Positions 12,781-19,475 of a stretch of DNA of 19,475 nucleotides are shown here, piece after piece; position 1 is the stretch's first letter; the number at the start of each line of letters is the position of its first letter. This stretch comes from Candidatus Bipolaricaulota bacterium (GTDB taxonomy: Bacteria; Bipolaricaulota; Bipolaricaulia; UBA7950; UBA9294): the NCBI GenBank assembly GCA_021163015.1, contig JAGGXO010000007.1:1-19475 (forward strand). The letters run 5' to 3'. The position numbers and the translations under genes are program-made. Below the pieces are notes generated by a model. It saw only the letters and a list, made by a program, of their open reading frames with translations. It did no database searches and was not told the origin of the DNA.

Positions 12781-13449
12781 ATGATAACCCTGGGCATAGA
12801 TACGTCTGCGGCTGGCGGCGGAGTAGCGTTGTGCAAAGACGAGGAAACGCTGACAGAAGTGATGATGGAGTCTCCTCTGCAGCACGCAGAGGAGCTTCTA
12901 CCGTTGATCGATGTCACTCTTGCCAGGCACGCACTAAGCATTCGTGATGTCAATCTCGTAAGTGTGAGCAGTGGCCCGGGATCTTTCACTGGTCTGAGGA
13001 TCGGCCTGGCGACAGCCAAGGGAATCTGTCAAGCAGCAGGAATCCCTCTGGTAGGAATCGATGGGTGGAGCGTGTATCGCGCGCGGATCGTGTCCAATGA
13101 ACACACGCGGGTATGTGTTGTCATAGAGAACCGACGCGACCTGTACTACGCACAGTGGTTCGCCGGTGATCGGTCGCTGCATAGGGCAGAGGTCATCTCC
13201 GGAGATGACCTGGTAGAGAGAATCTGTGCAGAGAATAGGCTGCTACGAGTGATCGGAAGCGGCGTCGCTGGCCTGCGTGATCGTTTAGGAGAATGTGCTT
13301 TTGCTGAGTGTGCACCGGATGAGCTTAACCGCCAATCCGCGGCATCGATTGCTCAGCTCGGGATGAGGAGCTTCTCGCAGGATCAGCTTTACAATCTCGA
13401 GCCAGCATACGTTGAGCCAGTACTGGCGAGAATGAATAAGAAGTCTTAG
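12781..13449 (+). CDS. tsaB: tRNA t6A biosynthesis protein TsaB
   Basis: TsaB is the non-catalytic ASKHA-fold partner of TsaD in the complex that transfers threonylcarbamoyl to A37 of tRNA. The 222-residue protein begins MITLGIDTSAAGGGVAL, with QHAEELLPLI and the hallmark SSGPGSFTGLRIGLATAKGI (about 60-79). I selected ATG 12781 because family members start directly at this first strand. The frame is open 36 codons further upstream, inside ribF, but that is a shadow. It lies 34 bases after ribF, and its stop overlaps the ribosome site of rpmB. No rimI or tsaD follows, unlike in many bacteria. Confidence 0.94.
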   Translation: MITLGIDTSAAGGGVALCKDEETLTEVMMESPLQHAEELLPLIDVTLARHALSIRDVNLVSVSSGPGSFTGLRIGLATAKGICQAAGIPLVGIDGWSVYRARIVSNEHTRVCVVIENRRDLYYAQWFAGDRSLHRAEVISGDDLVERICAENRLLRVIGSGVAGLRDRLGECAFAECAPDELNRQSAASIAQLGMRSFSQDQLYNLEPAYVEPVLARMNKKS

Positions 13450-13463
13450 GAGAGGTGAGTTTG

Positions 13464-13655
13464 ATGTCTCAAGTCTGTGATGTCTGCGGCAAGCGACCGT
13501 CGGCAGGAAACCAGGTAAGCCACTCTATGCGTCACACACGGCGCATGCGCATGCCAAATATACAGCGGGTTCACGCCTATGTCGACGGGAAGAAGGTGTG
13601 GATCAACGCGTGCACGCGCTGCATCAAGTCGGGAAAGGTCAAGAAGGTTGTCTGA
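13464..13655 (+). CDS. rpmB: 50S ribosomal protein L28, zinc-ribbon form
   Basis: The 63-residue basic protein begins MSQVCDVCGKRPSAGNQVSH and continues through RRMRMPNIQRVHAYVDGKK to a C-terminal ACTRCIKSGKVKK. This is L28 with both CxxC pairs intact (Cys5/Cys8 and a C-terminal pair), the zinc-binding variant. I chose ATG 13464, with GGAGAGG eight bases upstream, over an in-frame GTG at 13455 that overlaps that site. It follows tsaB closely and is separated by 66 bases from the S1-domain gene. Confidence 0.95.
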   Translation: MSQVCDVCGKRPSAGNQVSHSMRHTRRMRMPNIQRVHAYVDGKKVWINACTRCIKSGKVKKVV

Positions 13656-13721
13656 CGTAGCGTTGAGAATCTCCCTTGTCTGCTAGGACGGAAAGGGTGA
13701 TCCCTAGAACTGGGGGAACCG

Positions 13722-14168
13722 ATGTCTCTAGAGATTGGCAAGACGGTAGTTGGAAGGATCGTTGAGGTATCAGAGAAGGGACTCGTTGTTTCCCTGACTG
13801 ATGAAGAGATCGGCATTGTTCACGCGTCTGCCCTACTGTCGATTGATAAGATGATGGCGCGTTTTGCTTCTGGCACGCAGGTGCGTGTGTCAATTGGCGT
13901 GCAGCAGAATGATGGAAGTTACGAGCTCTCCATAGAGCAACAATCAGGAGACTCCAATATAGGCGATTTCGACAAGGAATTCGCTCGCTTGAATCACGAA
14001 TTGACCAACTACTCTTCTCACAGCACACCCACGCGGCCTACTGAGGAGTTCCCATCCATCGAGGAGAGGATGGAGGAGTGGATTGCCAAGGCCGAACACG
14101 GGCTTGCCCGCTTGCGTAAGAATCGTGGTAAGCGGCTGAGCGAGGAGTTCTACAACAACAAGTCATAG
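13722..14168 (+). CDS. Single S1 RNA-binding domain protein
   Basis: The 148-residue protein has one S1/OB-fold domain at residues 1-75. EIGKTVVGRIVEVSEKGLVVSL is followed by GIVHASAL, then VRVSIGVQQNDGSYELSIEQ. A charged, Glu/Lys/Arg-rich tail without a fold signature follows. It resembles the small general-stress/ribosome-associated S1 proteins such as YabR or GSP13 of Bacillus. The role is probably RNA or ribosome binding; partners are unknown. GGGGGA lies four bases before the start. It begins the run leading into the 2-oxoacid oxidoreductase genes, with only 13 bases before the ferredoxin subunit. Confidence 0.82.
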   Translation: MSLEIGKTVVGRIVEVSEKGLVVSLTDEEIGIVHASALLSIDKMMARFASGTQVRVSIGVQQNDGSYELSIEQQSGDSNIGDFDKEFARLNHELTNYSSHSTPTRPTEEFPSIEERMEEWIAKAEHGLARLRKNRGKRLSEEFYNNKS

Positions 14169-14181
14169 AACGGAGGTCACC

Positions 14182-14406
14182 ATGCCAAGAGGGATGGTTA
14201 CGATCGACAAGGAGCGCTGCAAAGGCTGCGGATTGTGCATTGCCGCCTGTCCGCATCAGGTGCTTGCCTATTCAGGACAACTCAATCGCAGTGGGTACAA
14301 CGTAGTTTACGCAGAGAATCCAGAGGCGTGTGTTGGCTGTGCCTTCTGTGCTCTGACTTGCCCTGATGTTGCGATTGAGGTGTACAGGGAGAAGATCACC
14401 ACCTGA
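14182..14406 (+). CDS. 2-oxoacid:ferredoxin oxidoreductase, ferredoxin-like delta subunit
   Basis: This 74-residue protein has two 4Fe-4S motifs: CKGCGLCIAACP (Cys13, 16, 19, 23) and CVGCAFCALTCP (Cys50, 53, 56, 60). The segment between them, around GQLNRSGYNVVYAEN, is typical of the KorD/VorD subunit. It should carry electrons from the catalytic subunits to external ferredoxin. CGGAGGT is positioned just before ATG 14182. It heads the D-A-B-C gene order seen in four-subunit 2-oxoglutarate or branched-chain 2-oxoacid oxidoreductases of anaerobes. The subunits of the two types are too alike for me to fix the substrate. Confidence 0.92.
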   Translation: MPRGMVTIDKERCKGCGLCIAACPHQVLAYSGQLNRSGYNVVYAENPEACVGCAFCALTCPDVAIEVYREKITT

Positions 14407-14440
14407 GCCTTTCAAGAGAGGGTTCTGCTAGGAGGGGATA

Positions 14441-15496
14441 ATGGGAGAGAAGGTCTTGATGAGGGGTAACGAGGTGATTGCCGAGGCGGCGATACGTGCC
14501 GGTTGCCAGTGCTATTTTGCCTACCCGATCACCCCGCAAGCCGAGCTTCTTGAGCACATGGCGGAGAACATGCCTAGGCTTGGCCGAACATTCGTACAAG
14601 CAGAGAGCGAGCTTGCTGCGATAAGCATGGTCTACGGAGCTGCATCGGTAGGTGTGCGAACAATGACCTCGTCGTCTTCGCCGGGAATCAGCTTGAAGCA
14701 GGAAGGAATATCGTACCTTGCTGGATCGAGCCTCCCTGCGGTGATAGTCAATGTCGTACGCGGCGGCCCCGGGCTAGGTGACATTGCCCCATCGCAATGT
14801 GATTATTTTCAAGCGACAAAGGGGGGAGGGCATGGCGACTACCACATGATTGTCCTTGGTCCGTCGACCGTCCCCGAGGCGGGGACATTGACGATGCTTG
14901 CCTTCGATCTGGCAGACAAGTACCGCACGCCGGTGATGATCCTGGCCGACGGAATGCTTGGGCAGATGATGGAACCCGTGGATCTGCCTGACCCTGTAGA
15001 TATCACCACGCTTCCGAAGAAGGAGTGGGCGACGACCGGGGCGAAGGGACGGGATCCGAACATCATCCTGAGCTTCGACCTCGATCCAGAGGTCCTCAAG
15101 CAGATGAACCTGGAATTGCAGCGTCGCTACCGTAAGATAGAAAGGGATGAGGTGCGCTACGAGGAGGCGCAGACGGAGGATGCCCAGATCGTCATTGCAG
15201 CCTACGGCACCACGGCTCGAATCGCGAAGACGGTGTTACGCATGGCAAGAGATGAAGGGATCAAGCTTGGACTCTTCCGCCCGATCACGTTGTGGCCATT
15301 CCCATACGAGGCGCTGAAGAAGCTCTCCCAGCGCGTGCAGACCGTCCTGACGGTCGAGATGAGCGCCGGGCAGATGTGGGAGGATGTGCGTCTGGCAGTG
15401 GCCGAGCGCGCTGACACTCCATTCTATGGCGAGATGGGCGGGGTGGTCCCTACACCGCGCGGCATCCTAAACGAGGTGAAGAAATATGCCCACTGA
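14441..15496 (+). CDS. 2-oxoacid:ferredoxin oxidoreductase, alpha subunit (KorA/VorB type)
   Basis: The 351-residue alpha subunit begins KVLMRGNEVIAEAAIRAGC, followed by YFAYPITPQAELLEHMAE and the EsELAAISMVYGAASVGVRT block, a strong pyruvate:ferredoxin oxidoreductase domain I signature. TSSSSPGISLKQEGISYLAG and VNVVRGGPGLGDIAPSQCDY are also typical. The C-terminal domain II includes GLFRPITLWPFP. The complex oxidatively decarboxylates a 2-oxoacid with CoA to an acyl-CoA, reducing ferredoxin. The N-terminal pattern resembles VorB (3-methyl-2-oxobutanoate) and KorA alike. AGGAGGGG (14430-14437) precedes the start, and the end overlaps the beta gene by 11 bases. Confidence 0.93.
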   Translation: MGEKVLMRGNEVIAEAAIRAGCQCYFAYPITPQAELLEHMAENMPRLGRTFVQAESELAAISMVYGAASVGVRTMTSSSSPGISLKQEGISYLAGSSLPAVIVNVVRGGPGLGDIAPSQCDYFQATKGGGHGDYHMIVLGPSTVPEAGTLTMLAFDLADKYRTPVMILADGMLGQMMEPVDLPDPVDITTLPKKEWATTGAKGRDPNIILSFDLDPEVLKQMNLELQRRYRKIERDEVRYEEAQTEDAQIVIAAYGTTARIAKTVLRMARDEGIKLGLFRPITLWPFPYEALKKLSQRVQTVLTVEMSAGQMWEDVRLAVAERADTPFYGEMGGVVPTPRGILNEVKKYAH

Positions 15497-16244
15497 CTTG
15501 GATAACATGGTGAAGGTGTTCTCGCGTCCGAAGAGCCTGACGGATGTTCGCTCGACTTATTGCCCCGGCTGCCAGCACGGGATCCTGACGCGCATCATCG
15601 GGCAGACGATCGATGAGCTAGAGATCGCAGAGCGGACAGTCATCATCGCCCCTGTGGGCTGTTCTGTCTTTGCTTACCTGTGGTACCGCTGCGATGCAGT
15701 GCAAGTGGCGCATGGTCGCGCCAGCGCTGTTGCGACAGGGATCAAGCGTGCCGACCCGAAATTAATCGTCCTCTCCTACCAAGGGGATGGAGACTTTGCC
15801 AGTATCGGAACGGCCGAATCGATTCACGCCGCAAACCGCGGGGAGAATATAACCGTCATCTTCGTGAACAATCAGGTGTACGGGATGACCGGCGGCGAGA
15901 TGGCTCCAACGTCGCTTGTTGGGCAGAAGACAACCACCACGCCTGGAGGGCGTGATGCCGCGTTGTTTGGCTATCCGATACGATTCTCTGAGATGATCGC
16001 TCAGCTCGACGCGCCAGTGTACGTAACGCGCCAGGCACTCTATGACACAAAGCGGATTATCGATACGACCAAGGCAATCAAGAAGGCGTTCACGAACCAG
16101 GTAGAAGGTAAAGGCTACTCGCTCGTGGAGGTTCTCTCCACGTGCCCGACGAACTGGCACATGAAACCGGTTGAAGCGAGCAAACACATTGCTGATGTAG
16201 TCACCAAGGTTTATCCCCTTGGCGATCTGGTAGATAGGGGGTAG
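15486..16244 (+). CDS. 2-oxoacid:ferredoxin oxidoreductase, beta subunit (thiamine-binding)
   Basis: The 252-residue beta subunit binds thiamine diphosphate and one 4Fe-4S cluster. TYCPGCQHG (24-32) and the following PVGCSVF provide cluster cysteines, GDGDFASIG (100-108) with NNQVYGMTGGE (about 128-138) forms the thiamine/Mg site, and the family's TTTTPGG block follows. A later Cys in STCPTNW supplies a further ligand. The length is slightly shorter than in pyruvate oxidoreductase beta subunits and fits the KorB/VorA group. The start, ATG 15486, has GAGGTGA six bases upstream, within the end of the alpha gene. The gene is coupled to alpha and followed two bases later by gamma. Confidence 0.94.
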   Translation: MPTDLDNMVKVFSRPKSLTDVRSTYCPGCQHGILTRIIGQTIDELEIAERTVIIAPVGCSVFAYLWYRCDAVQVAHGRASAVATGIKRADPKLIVLSYQGDGDFASIGTAESIHAANRGENITVIFVNNQVYGMTGGEMAPTSLVGQKTTTTPGGRDAALFGYPIRFSEMIAQLDAPVYVTRQALYDTKRIIDTTKAIKKAFTNQVEGKGYSLVEVLSTCPTNWHMKPVEASKHIADVVTKVYPLGDLVDRG

Positions 16245-16246
16245 GA

Positions 16247-16795
16247 ATGGAACGGTCAGTAGTCATTGCGGGGTTCGGAGGGCAGGGCGTGATCCTGGCG
16301 GGGAAGATCCTTGCTCAAGCGGCAATGGATAGTGGACTCGCGGTAACGTGGCTTCCGTCGTACGGGCCGGAGATGCGCGGGGGAACGGCAAATTGCACGG
16401 TAGTCATGGCGCAGGAGAGCGTCGGTTCGCCGATCGTTGACGAGCCCACGGCCCTTATCGCGATGAACCTCCCTTCTCTCGATAAGTTTGAGCGCACGGT
16501 CGCCAGTGGCGGTGCGATAATCGTCAATTCCTCTCTGATCGATCGCGACATAGAGCGAGAAGATTTGGCGGTCACCAAGCTGCCGCTGAATGATCTCGGA
16601 GCCAGCGTGGGCAACATGCGCGCAATCAACATGATCGCACTGGGTGGCTACCTTAAGGCAACCGGCGCCGTGACCCTAGAGGTTGTGAAGGATGCAATGG
16701 CCCACATGTTGGAGAAGGGAGGAAAGAGTAAGTTCATCCAGTTGAACGTGAAGGCACTCGATGCAGGATATAACGCCGCTCAGTTCAGACCTTAG
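16247..16795 (+). CDS. 2-oxoacid:ferredoxin oxidoreductase, gamma subunit
   Basis: This 182-residue protein is the gamma (POR domain III) subunit. GFGGQGVILAGKILAQAAMD (9-28) and WLPSYGPEMRGGTANCTVVMA are diagnostic, followed by IAMNLPSLDKFE and LGNMRAINMIALGGYLKATG-like helical segments. It completes the delta-alpha-beta-gamma set, so the enzyme is probably a full four-subunit complex. AGGGGGTAGG covers the end of the beta gene just upstream. The Nudix gene follows after 15 bases, suggesting one transcript. Confidence 0.94.
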   Translation: MERSVVIAGFGGQGVILAGKILAQAAMDSGLAVTWLPSYGPEMRGGTANCTVVMAQESVGSPIVDEPTALIAMNLPSLDKFERTVASGGAIIVNSSLIDRDIEREDLAVTKLPLNDLGASVGNMRAINMIALGGYLKATGAVTLEVVKDAMAHMLEKGGKSKFIQLNVKALDAGYNAAQFRP

Positions 16796-16810
16796 AGCTG
16801 GATAGGATCC

Positions 16811-17371
16811 ATGTCAGATGACGGAAGAGATGAGGCAAATTCGATAGAGTACATCCCTGACGTGCTTGATCGGCGTGAGGAATTCACCGGTAAGTTCCTT
16901 CGCCTTGTGGTTGATCGGCTTCATTTTCCAAGCGGCATCAAGAAGACACGCGAGATTGTCCTTCATGCCGGAGTTGTCGGAATCCTCCCAGTCTTGGCGG
17001 ATGGGAGGATTCTCCTTGTTAGGCAGTATCGCCATCCCGTGGGCAGGTTTCTTTGGGAGATCCCTGCCGGTCTGATCGATCCCGGAGAGGATCCACTCGT
17101 GTCGGCAAAGAGGGAACTTCGAGAAGAGACAGGTTACACCGCAAGACAGTGGCGTCGTGTGATCTCCTTCTTCTCCTCGCCCGGATTCACCGATGAAGCT
17201 GTGACGCTCTACCAAGCAGGCGAGCTCCTCAAGGAATCCTTCCCTGACCCAAGAGAAATAGATGTATGTCGATCGTTTTCGGCTTCCGAGCTAATGTACA
17301 TGATTACAGAGGGAGAGATCTGCGACGCGAAGACGATTCTTGCCATTCTTCCTCAGATTACAGCGGGTTGA
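16811..17371 (+). CDS. Nudix hydrolase, ADP-ribose pyrophosphatase type
   Basis: The 186-residue protein has a complete Nudix box, from GLIDPGEDPLV to RELREETGY (about residues 87-109), preceded by ILLVRQYRHPVGRFLWEIPAG, the pattern of ADP-ribose/ADP-sugar pyrophosphatases. All catalytic glutamates are present. It should split ADP-ribose or a similar nucleoside diphosphate sugar into AMP and a sugar phosphate, a housekeeping or salvage role. The family often has an SPGF segment as here (SSPGFTDEAVTLY). AGGA lies just before ATG 16811. It trails the oxidoreductase genes by 15 bases, which seems operonic without an obvious functional link. Confidence 0.9.
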   Translation: MSDDGRDEANSIEYIPDVLDRREEFTGKFLRLVVDRLHFPSGIKKTREIVLHAGVVGILPVLADGRILLVRQYRHPVGRFLWEIPAGLIDPGEDPLVSAKRELREETGYTARQWRRVISFFSSPGFTDEAVTLYQAGELLKESFPDPREIDVCRSFSASELMYMITEGEICDAKTILAILPQITAG

Positions 17372-17434
17372 CCAGCAAAGGATACAGATCTGGGCCACCG
17401 GCACCACGGCTGGCAGAAGGAGTGATGTCTGGGT

Positions 17435-19264
17435 ATGCTAATGCGCATGAGAAAGACTCCCCTGAATAGACAAACAGCGCAGGCGTGGTCAAGATCGGAG
17501 TTCTTTCACTTCGGTCGAGGTGAACATGGAGGCTACCACTTCGCATCCAGTTCCATGCCCCAAAACGTCAAGCTGATCGGAAAAGGGCAAATCGGTGGGA
17601 AGGCGCGCGGGTTGCTTTTTGTGATCGATCATCTCGCGAAGGGCGGGAAGCTTAGCGCTCACGACGATCTTATTCGTTTCCCGGACTCTCTTATCCTGGG
17701 GACAGATGTGTTCGATGAGTTCATGGCTGCGAACAGCTTGAATGAGGCCGTCCTTGCCAGATGTAATGAGAAACTTGGCGGAACTAGCCTAGAAGAACTG
17801 TTCGCGTCGGCTCAGTTTCCCTCCGCAGCTCGTGATGCCCTTGCGCAAGCCCTGAAAAACGAACACCGGCCGCTCGTCGTGCGATCGTCTTCTCTGATGG
17901 AAGATAACGCCGAGCACTCCTTTGCTGGAATCTATCTCTCTGATTTCTTGAGCAACACAGGTGGCGACCAAGCCCGTTTGGAGAGGCTAATTGCTACGAT
18001 CAAGCGCGTCTACGCCTCGACCTTTGGTCAGAATGCTCGTGCGTATCGCAAGCGACACGGCCTTCCTTGGAGAGAAGAGAAGATGGCCATCCTGATTCAG
18101 AACATGATCGGACAGCACTATCAAGGGAACCTGTTCTATCCACTGATCGGTGGTGTTGGTTTCTCGCTCAATTTCTATCCCTGGAGTGACCGGTTGCGCT
18201 CGGAGGATGGGGTCGCTCGACTCGTGGTTGGAGTCGGCACAAGAGCGGTTGGGCGCGAGTATGCTCGTGTCTTCTCTCCCAAGTTCCCCGGGTTGAGGCC
18301 AGAGGGATCGGATGAACGGGCGATCATCCAGTACTCCCAGGAGACGGTAGACGTGCTCGATATGGAGACGGGGGGGCTCAGCCAGACGCGGCTACCCTTG
18401 CTGGACAACCCTTTGCTGCGCGAGGTTTGTTCTGTAGTTGACTCTGAGGGTGTCTTGAGTGAGCCTGTCTCAGCTCTTCCTCCCGGAGGAAGGTACATTG
18501 CGTCATTCGATCGATTCATCGGCAAGACGAACATAATGCCGTTCACACCTTTGTTGCGCGAACTGCTTGCTGGCTTGCAACAGCTGTTCGAGCGCCCGAT
18601 CGACATCGAGTTTGCGGTCAATTTTCCCACAGCAAACAACAACAGCGGTCCCCTGTTCTACCTCCTGCAAGCCCGTCCGCTTGGAGGGAGGTCTCAGCAC
18701 CGCAGAATACGAGTCCCCGCGGTCTCTCAGAGCGAGATGCTGCTCAGTAGCCAGCGTGTACTGGGAAATGGAATGCGAAGGAAGATTCATGACCTGATCT
18801 TCGTCGATCCATCCACGTATCGATGGGAAAATGCACACACGATTGCTAGGCAAGTTGGGAAGATCGATCAGGATCTGGATGGCAAGGAATACGTACTGAT
18901 TGGCCCAGGAAGGTGGGGAACGTCGAATCCGCAACTCGGCGTGCCTGTTCAGTACGGAGAGATCGCCGGCGCATCCGTGATTGTGGAAATGGCGACGGAA
19001 TCGTTCTCTCCTGAGCTCTCGTATGGCACCCACTTCTACGCTGACATGGTAGCAAGCGGCGTTCTTTATCTTCCGCTTAATGAAAGCGGCGGTGACTACT
19101 TCAGCCGGGAACTCCTCAATCAACAGGAGACCGTCTACTCTGATGCCTTCGTCAGACACGTTCATTTCCAGGAAGGATTGGACGTGTACGTTGATGGCAA
19201 GGGGAAGAAGAGCTTGATCTGTCTGTCGCAGAGGAAGCGAAGATTGCACCCCGTTAACGCATAA
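17435..19264 (+). CDS. PEP/pyruvate-binding ATP-grasp domain protein
   Basis: The 609-residue protein has an N-terminal domain related to the ATP-binding domain of phosphoenolpyruvate synthase and pyruvate phosphate dikinase. LIGKGQIGGKARGL (47-60) and RPLVVRSSSLMEDNAEHSFAGIY (145-167) are the characteristic motifs, and a later EFAVNF...FYLLQARPLG closes the domain. It lacks the swivelling phosphohistidine domain and the PEP barrel. In their place is a C-terminal region with YVLIGPGRWGTSNP (487-500) and GASVIVEMATE. I recall such proteins as annotated only by the first domain; the true reaction is unknown. ATG 17435 has AAGGAG upstream at a rather long 12-base spacing. It may be transcribed with the Nudix gene, 63 bases upstream. 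Confidence 0.8.
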   Translation: MLMRMRKTPLNRQTAQAWSRSEFFHFGRGEHGGYHFASSSMPQNVKLIGKGQIGGKARGLLFVIDHLAKGGKLSAHDDLIRFPDSLILGTDVFDEFMAANSLNEAVLARCNEKLGGTSLEELFASAQFPSAARDALAQALKNEHRPLVVRSSSLMEDNAEHSFAGIYLSDFLSNTGGDQARLERLIATIKRVYASTFGQNARAYRKRHGLPWREEKMAILIQNMIGQHYQGNLFYPLIGGVGFSLNFYPWSDRLRSEDGVARLVVGVGTRAVGREYARVFSPKFPGLRPEGSDERAIIQYSQETVDVLDMETGGLSQTRLPLLDNPLLREVCSVVDSEGVLSEPVSALPPGGRYIASFDRFIGKTNIMPFTPLLRELLAGLQQLFERPIDIEFAVNFPTANNNSGPLFYLLQARPLGGRSQHRRIRVPAVSQSEMLLSSQRVLGNGMRRKIHDLIFVDPSTYRWENAHTIARQVGKIDQDLDGKEYVLIGPGRWGTSNPQLGVPVQYGEIAGASVIVEMATESFSPELSYGTHFYADMVASGVLYLPLNESGGDYFSRELLNQQETVYSDAFVRHVHFQEGLDVYVDGKGKKSLICLSQRKRRLHPVNA

Positions 19265-19296
19265 TGAGGGATCTCTTTTCTTTGGGCGGTGATTTG

Positions 19297-19305
19297 TGAT
19301 AGTAT
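19297..19305 (+). promoter_or_regulatory. Extended -10 promoter of the ABC transporter gene
   Basis: TGATAGTAT is an extended -10 (TGn plus TAGTAT) about 60 bases before ATG 19367. A weak -35, TTTCTT, sits 17 bases upstream at 19277-19282. The gap 19265-19366 shows nothing else clear. Confidence 0.45.
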
Positions 19306-19366
19306 CTTAGTTGGACAGAAGCGCGTGGGGATGAATCGGAAGACAAAACGTGTAACAGGAGGTTCA

Positions 19367-19475
19367 ATGGCAGAAGTAGCGTTGAGCAGAGTATTGAAGA
19401 AGTTTGGTGACTTTGTCGCGGTGAAGGAGATCGACCTACAGGTGGACGATGGTGCGTTCACGGTACTGGTTGGGC
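19367..19475 (+). CDS. ABC transporter ATP-binding protein, N-terminal fragment
   Basis: Only the first 36 residues are visible before the window ends. They read MAEVALSRVLKKFGDFVAVK, then EIDLQVDDGAFTVLVG. This is the opening of a MalK/UgpC-type ABC ATPase, cut just before the Walker A lysine. By family knowledge it would power uptake of sugars, glycerol-3-phosphate or similar solutes, but this cannot be settled from the fragment. AGGAGG (19357-19362) sits four bases before ATG 19367. The in-frame ATG 19331 is less likely. It has its own promoter-like site upstream. Confidence 0.9.
   Translation, partial: MAEVALSRVLKKFGDFVAVKEIDLQVDDGAFTVLVG

Noticed and set aside
18503..19249. Minus-strand open frame of 248 residues
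   Set aside because: Lies wholly opposite the ATP-grasp gene, with no motif or ribosome-site support.

Overview
This 19.5 kb window is a dense, ordinary-looking bacterial chromosome segment. It holds 23 complete genes plus a partial gene at each end. I found no rRNA, tRNA, CRISPR array, insertion sequence or phage gene, and no stretch over 300 bases lacks a gene. The longest gaps (195-352, 5312-5460, 8498-8674) hold hairpins and promoter-like sites. GC content looks moderate, around the mid-50s percent by eye. Oxygen-sensitive ferredoxin-dependent 2-oxoacid oxidoreductase genes, a C4-zinc type ribosomal protein L28, a stand-alone cyclodeaminase-type folate enzyme and a secreted VWA/RTX-repeat protein suggest an anaerobic, deeply branching bacterium. 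Candidate phyla such as Bipolaricaulota fit, but I cannot prove this from the sequence.

Layout. (1) 1-194: end of acyl carrier protein, closed by a terminator. (2) 353-3169, plus strand: a tightly overlapping five-gene run of cyclodeaminase-family protein, metallophosphoesterase, a 41-residue unknown peptide, a NSUN/RsmB-type RNA m5C methyltransferase, and a separate PUA-like protein that looks like the missing C-terminal half of that methyltransferase. (3) 3203-5372: a secreted protein with a VWA domain, 12 RTX-like nonapeptides and three cysteine-bearing Ig/PKD-like repeats. It sits behind a CRP/FNR-like operator and an extended -10 promoter. (4) 8563 down to 5461, minus strand: a lipoylation operon of free-standing lipoyl domain, lipB, lipA, an LplA-like ligase and a DUF501 protein, all overlapping. 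(5) 8585-10694, plus: YrdC/TsaC-type tRNA t6A enzyme, EamA transporter, CDP-alcohol phosphatidyltransferase family protein. (6) 11695-10691, minus: ruvB, divergent from ribF. (7) 11724-13655, plus: ribF, tsaB, rpmB. (8) 13722-17371, plus: S1-domain protein, four-subunit 2-oxoacid:ferredoxin oxidoreductase (D-A-B-C) and a Nudix ADP-sugar pyrophosphatase. (9) 17435-19264: an ATP-grasp PEP/pyruvate-binding protein with an unusual C-terminal region. (10) 19367 to the end: start of an ABC transporter ATPase.

How the genes fit together. Most genes are housekeeping: tRNA t6A synthesis (tsaB, tsaC), flavin cofactors (ribF), lipoate, ribosome and RNA modification, and Holliday-junction repair. The 2-oxoacid:ferredoxin oxidoreductase is lipoate-independent, so the adjacent lipoyl operon must serve other enzymes or its own free carrier. 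The most unusual points are the self-contained lipoyl-carrier operon, the split methyltransferase, the 41-residue peptide, the regulated VWA/RTX surface protein, the ATP-grasp protein without catalytic partner domains, and the apparently near-leaderless ruvB.
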